From Onstottus_A sp049273835 (lineage in GTDB: Bacteria > Acidobacteriota > Blastocatellia > UBA7656): 7,407 bases of DNA. How positions within the stretch are numbered: position 1 is the first letter of the stretch; every line of letters begins with the position of its first letter. Made by a program: the position numbers and the translations under genes. Shown here one piece after another: positions 5,850 to 7,407 of the stretch. The notes beneath the pieces were generated by a model. That model saw only the letters and a list, made by a program, of their open reading frames with translations, ran no database searches and was not told the origin of the DNA. The stretch is taken from contig JBASRM010000062.1 of assembly GCA_049273835.1 (NCBI GenBank), positions 1 through 7,407 of the forward strand, read 5' to 3'.

Positions 5850-7407
5850 CTACGCCGTGTGTGAGATTGCTTGCTCACTCCCCAACGCTGCTTGAGCTGC
5901 CGCCAACCGCGCGATCGGGACCCGATACGGTGAACAAGACACGTAGCTCAATCCCGCTCGATGGCAGAAGCCTACCGATGAGGGCTCGCCGCCGTGTTCG
6001 CCGCATATCCCCACTTTCAAATCGGGACGGGTGCTGCGCCCCCGCTCGGTTCCCATCTTCACCAGTTGACCGACGCCTTCCTGATCCAGCACCTGAAACG
6101 GATCTTCATTGAAGACCCGATTCTCGATGTAATTCAACAAAAACTTCGGCGAGTCGTCGCGCGATATGCCGTAAGTCGTCTGGGTAAGATCGTTCGTGCC
6201 GAAGGAAAAGAACTCTGCCTCCCGAGCGATCTTGTCGGCAGTAAGAGCCGCGCGCGGTAGCTCGATCATTGTGCCGACCAGAAATTCGATAGGCTCCCTG
6301 GTATGGTCCTCAACTTCCTGGGCGACTCGCCGCACGATGTCGGCCTGAAGCTTAAGCTCATTTACGTCGCTGACCAGTGGGATCATGATTTCGGGCAGGA
6401 CTTTCACCCCTTTTTTCTGGACGCGCGCGGCGGCCTCGAAAATTGCTCGAGTCTGCATCTCGGTTATCTCGGGGAAGACGATTCCCAGGCGGCAGCCGCG
6501 ATGGCCCAACATTGGGTTTGCTTCGTGAAGCGATTGCACGCGTTCCCACAAATGCTGGGGCTTAACTTTGAATTTCCGCGCAAGCTTGCGGGTTTCGATT
6601 TCATCGTGCGGCAAAAACTCGTGCAGCGGTGGATCCAGCGTGCGAATTGTCACCGGCAGTCCGTCCATTGCCTTGAATATCCCTTCAAAATCCTTGCGCT
6701 GTAGCTTTAGTAGACGCGCCAGCGCTCCTTTGTACATTCGTTTCGGTTCTTCGATTTCCTGTTTGCGCGTTCTGCGAGCGCGGCTCAGTTCTTCAACTTT
6801 CTTCGGCGAAGTGGCTCGACGAAGTTCGGACTCCAACACTGCAAGCTCGCGCTCGAGCTTCTTGTAATCGAGCGATCCGAGGATCATCTCGCGCACGTCG
6901 TCGATGCGGTCGCCTTCGAAGAACATGTGCTCAGTTCGGCAGAGACCGATTCCTTCGGCGCCGAACTCACGAGCCACCGTTGCGTCTTCCGGGGTGTCTG
7001 CGTTCGCGCGGACGCGCATCGTGCGGAACTTGTCGGCCCACTTCATCAAGGTTTTAAAATCATCGCCAAGCTCCGGATCAATGACCGGAGCCACGCCTTC
7101 GATCACCCGGCCGCTGGTGCCGTCGACCGTGAGCCAGTCCCCGCGTCGAATCCGTGTGCCGTTGACCGAGAATTCGTTCTTGCCGTAGTTGATTGCGATC
7201 TCGCCCGCGCCGACGATACAAGGTTTTCCCCAGCCTCGCGCGACGACTGCCGCGTGACTCGTAGGGCCGCCGGTTGAGGTAAGAATGGCCTGGGCGGCAT
7301 CCATCCCTCGGACGTCCTCGGGTGACGTTTCACGGCGAACCAGGATGACCGGCTTGCCCTCCGCTGCCCACGCCTCGGCTTCTTCCGGGCTGAAGACAAC
7401 CCGGCCG
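5850..7407 (-). CDS. ppdK: Pyruvate, phosphate dikinase, C-terminal part (5' end outside window)
   Basis: PPDK interconverts pyruvate + ATP + Pi and PEP + AMP + PPi in the cytoplasm. About 518 C-terminal residues are visible; the frame is open to the window edge, so the nucleotide-binding N-terminal half lies beyond. The swivelling phosphohistidine domain shows TSTGGPTSHAAVVARG, with the catalytic His at visible residue 51. The PEP/pyruvate-binding TIM barrel follows, with GLCRTEHMFFE, DGLPVTIRTLDPPLHEFLP, GHRGCRLGI, FSFGTNDLTQ and a near-terminal GICGEHGG whose Cys (about residue 468) matches the general acid of Clostridium symbiosum PPDK. These block forms distinguish it from PEP synthase and PTS enzyme I. 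Between VREMIL and LLKLQRKDFEG lies about 42 residues of extra charged sequence not expected in standard PPDK. The ATG at 7304 is internal, since typical PPDK sequence (GRVVFSPEEAEAW) continues upstream. It converges with the YgiT-type gene, 37 bases apart. Confidence 0.96.
   Translation of the reverse strand, partial: GRVVFSPEEAEAWAAEGKPVILVRRETSPEDVRGMDAAQAILTSTGGPTSHAAVVARGWGKPCIVGAGEIAINYGKNEFSVNGTRIRRGDWLTVDGTSGRVIEGVAPVIDPELGDDFKTLMKWADKFRTMRVRANADTPEDATVAREFGAEGIGLCRTEHMFFEGDRIDDVREMILGSLDYKKLERELAVLESELRRATSPKKVEELSRARRTRKQEIEEPKRMYKGALARLLKLQRKDFEGIFKAMDGLPVTIRTLDPPLHEFLPHDEIETRKLARKFKVKPQHLWERVQSLHEANPMLGHRGCRLGIVFPEITEMQTRAIFEAAARVQKKGVKVLPEIMIPLVSDVNELKLQADIVRRVAQEVEDHTREPIEFLVGTMIELPRAALTADKIAREAEFFSFGTNDLTQTTYGISRDDSPKFLLNYIENRVFNEDPFQVLDQEGVGQLVKMGTERGRSTRPDLKVGICGEHGGEPSSVGFCHRAGLSYVSCSPYRVPIARLAAAQAALGSEQAISHTA
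6735..6872 (-). other. Charged helical insertion in PPDK
   Basis: This segment encodes KLERELAVLESELRR, then SPKKVEELSRARR and KQEIEEPKR, a strongly charged helix-turn-helix or coiled-coil-like stretch. It lies between the REMIL and LLKLQRKDF blocks, which in standard PPDK are separated by about 13 residues and here by about 55. The frame is continuous on both sides with conserved family sequence, so it is an in-frame insertion rather than a sequencing slip. The lengths compared are from memory of the family. Confidence 0.6.

Noticed and set aside
6303..6704. 133-codon plus-strand ORF inside the PPDK region
   Set aside because: It is antisense to highly conserved PPDK sequence and lacks any domain or ribosome-site support.

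Overview
This 7.4 kb window looks like chromosomal DNA of a moderately high-GC environmental bacterium. My best guess is an Acidobacteriota relative (Blastocatellia/Pyrinomonadaceae type). That guess rests on the winged-helix plus STAND ATPase regulator with a glycine-rich membrane tail and on the general gene style; no rRNA or marker gene fixes the lineage.

Layout. (1) 132-2918, plus strand: a 928-residue regulator carrying an OmpR/CadC-type DNA-binding domain, a STAND-type NTPase, a short HEAT-like region and a multi-pass membrane tail. I read the tail as three diverged copies of one glycine-zipper helix pair. (2) 3080-5036, minus strand: a compact run reading YkgJ-type cysteine-cluster protein, then a crotonase-fold protein, then a HAD-family protein. 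They are separated by 52 and 15 bases, so probably form an operon. The crotonase lacks both catalytic glutamates of classical enoyl-CoA hydratases, and the HAD protein lacks the second aspartate of its motif I. (3) 5092-5564: a decayed patch with two damaged small genes that are not obvious as long ORFs. On the minus strand there is what looks like the start and the last ~33 residues of a membrane protein, possibly a potassium-channel relative, in different frames. On the plus strand a 55-codon ORF looks like an internally deleted toxin of the MqsR-like kind. It sits two bases upstream of (4) an intact YgiT-type zinc-finger gene (5567-5812, plus). (5) 5850-7407, minus strand: the C-terminal ~518 residues of pyruvate, phosphate dikinase, cut by the window edge. 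It carries the phosphohistidine region, the PEP-binding barrel and an unusual ~42-residue charged helical insertion.

How the genes work together. The STAND regulator appears to be a self-contained sensor-to-DNA device whose targets are not visible here. The three-gene minus operon has no clear shared pathway. The zinc-finger gene is best read as an antitoxin-like partner left behind after its toxin was disarmed. PPDK is a stand-alone central-carbon enzyme converging on the zinc-finger gene. No rRNA, tRNA, CRISPR array, insertion sequence or strong intrinsic terminator was seen.
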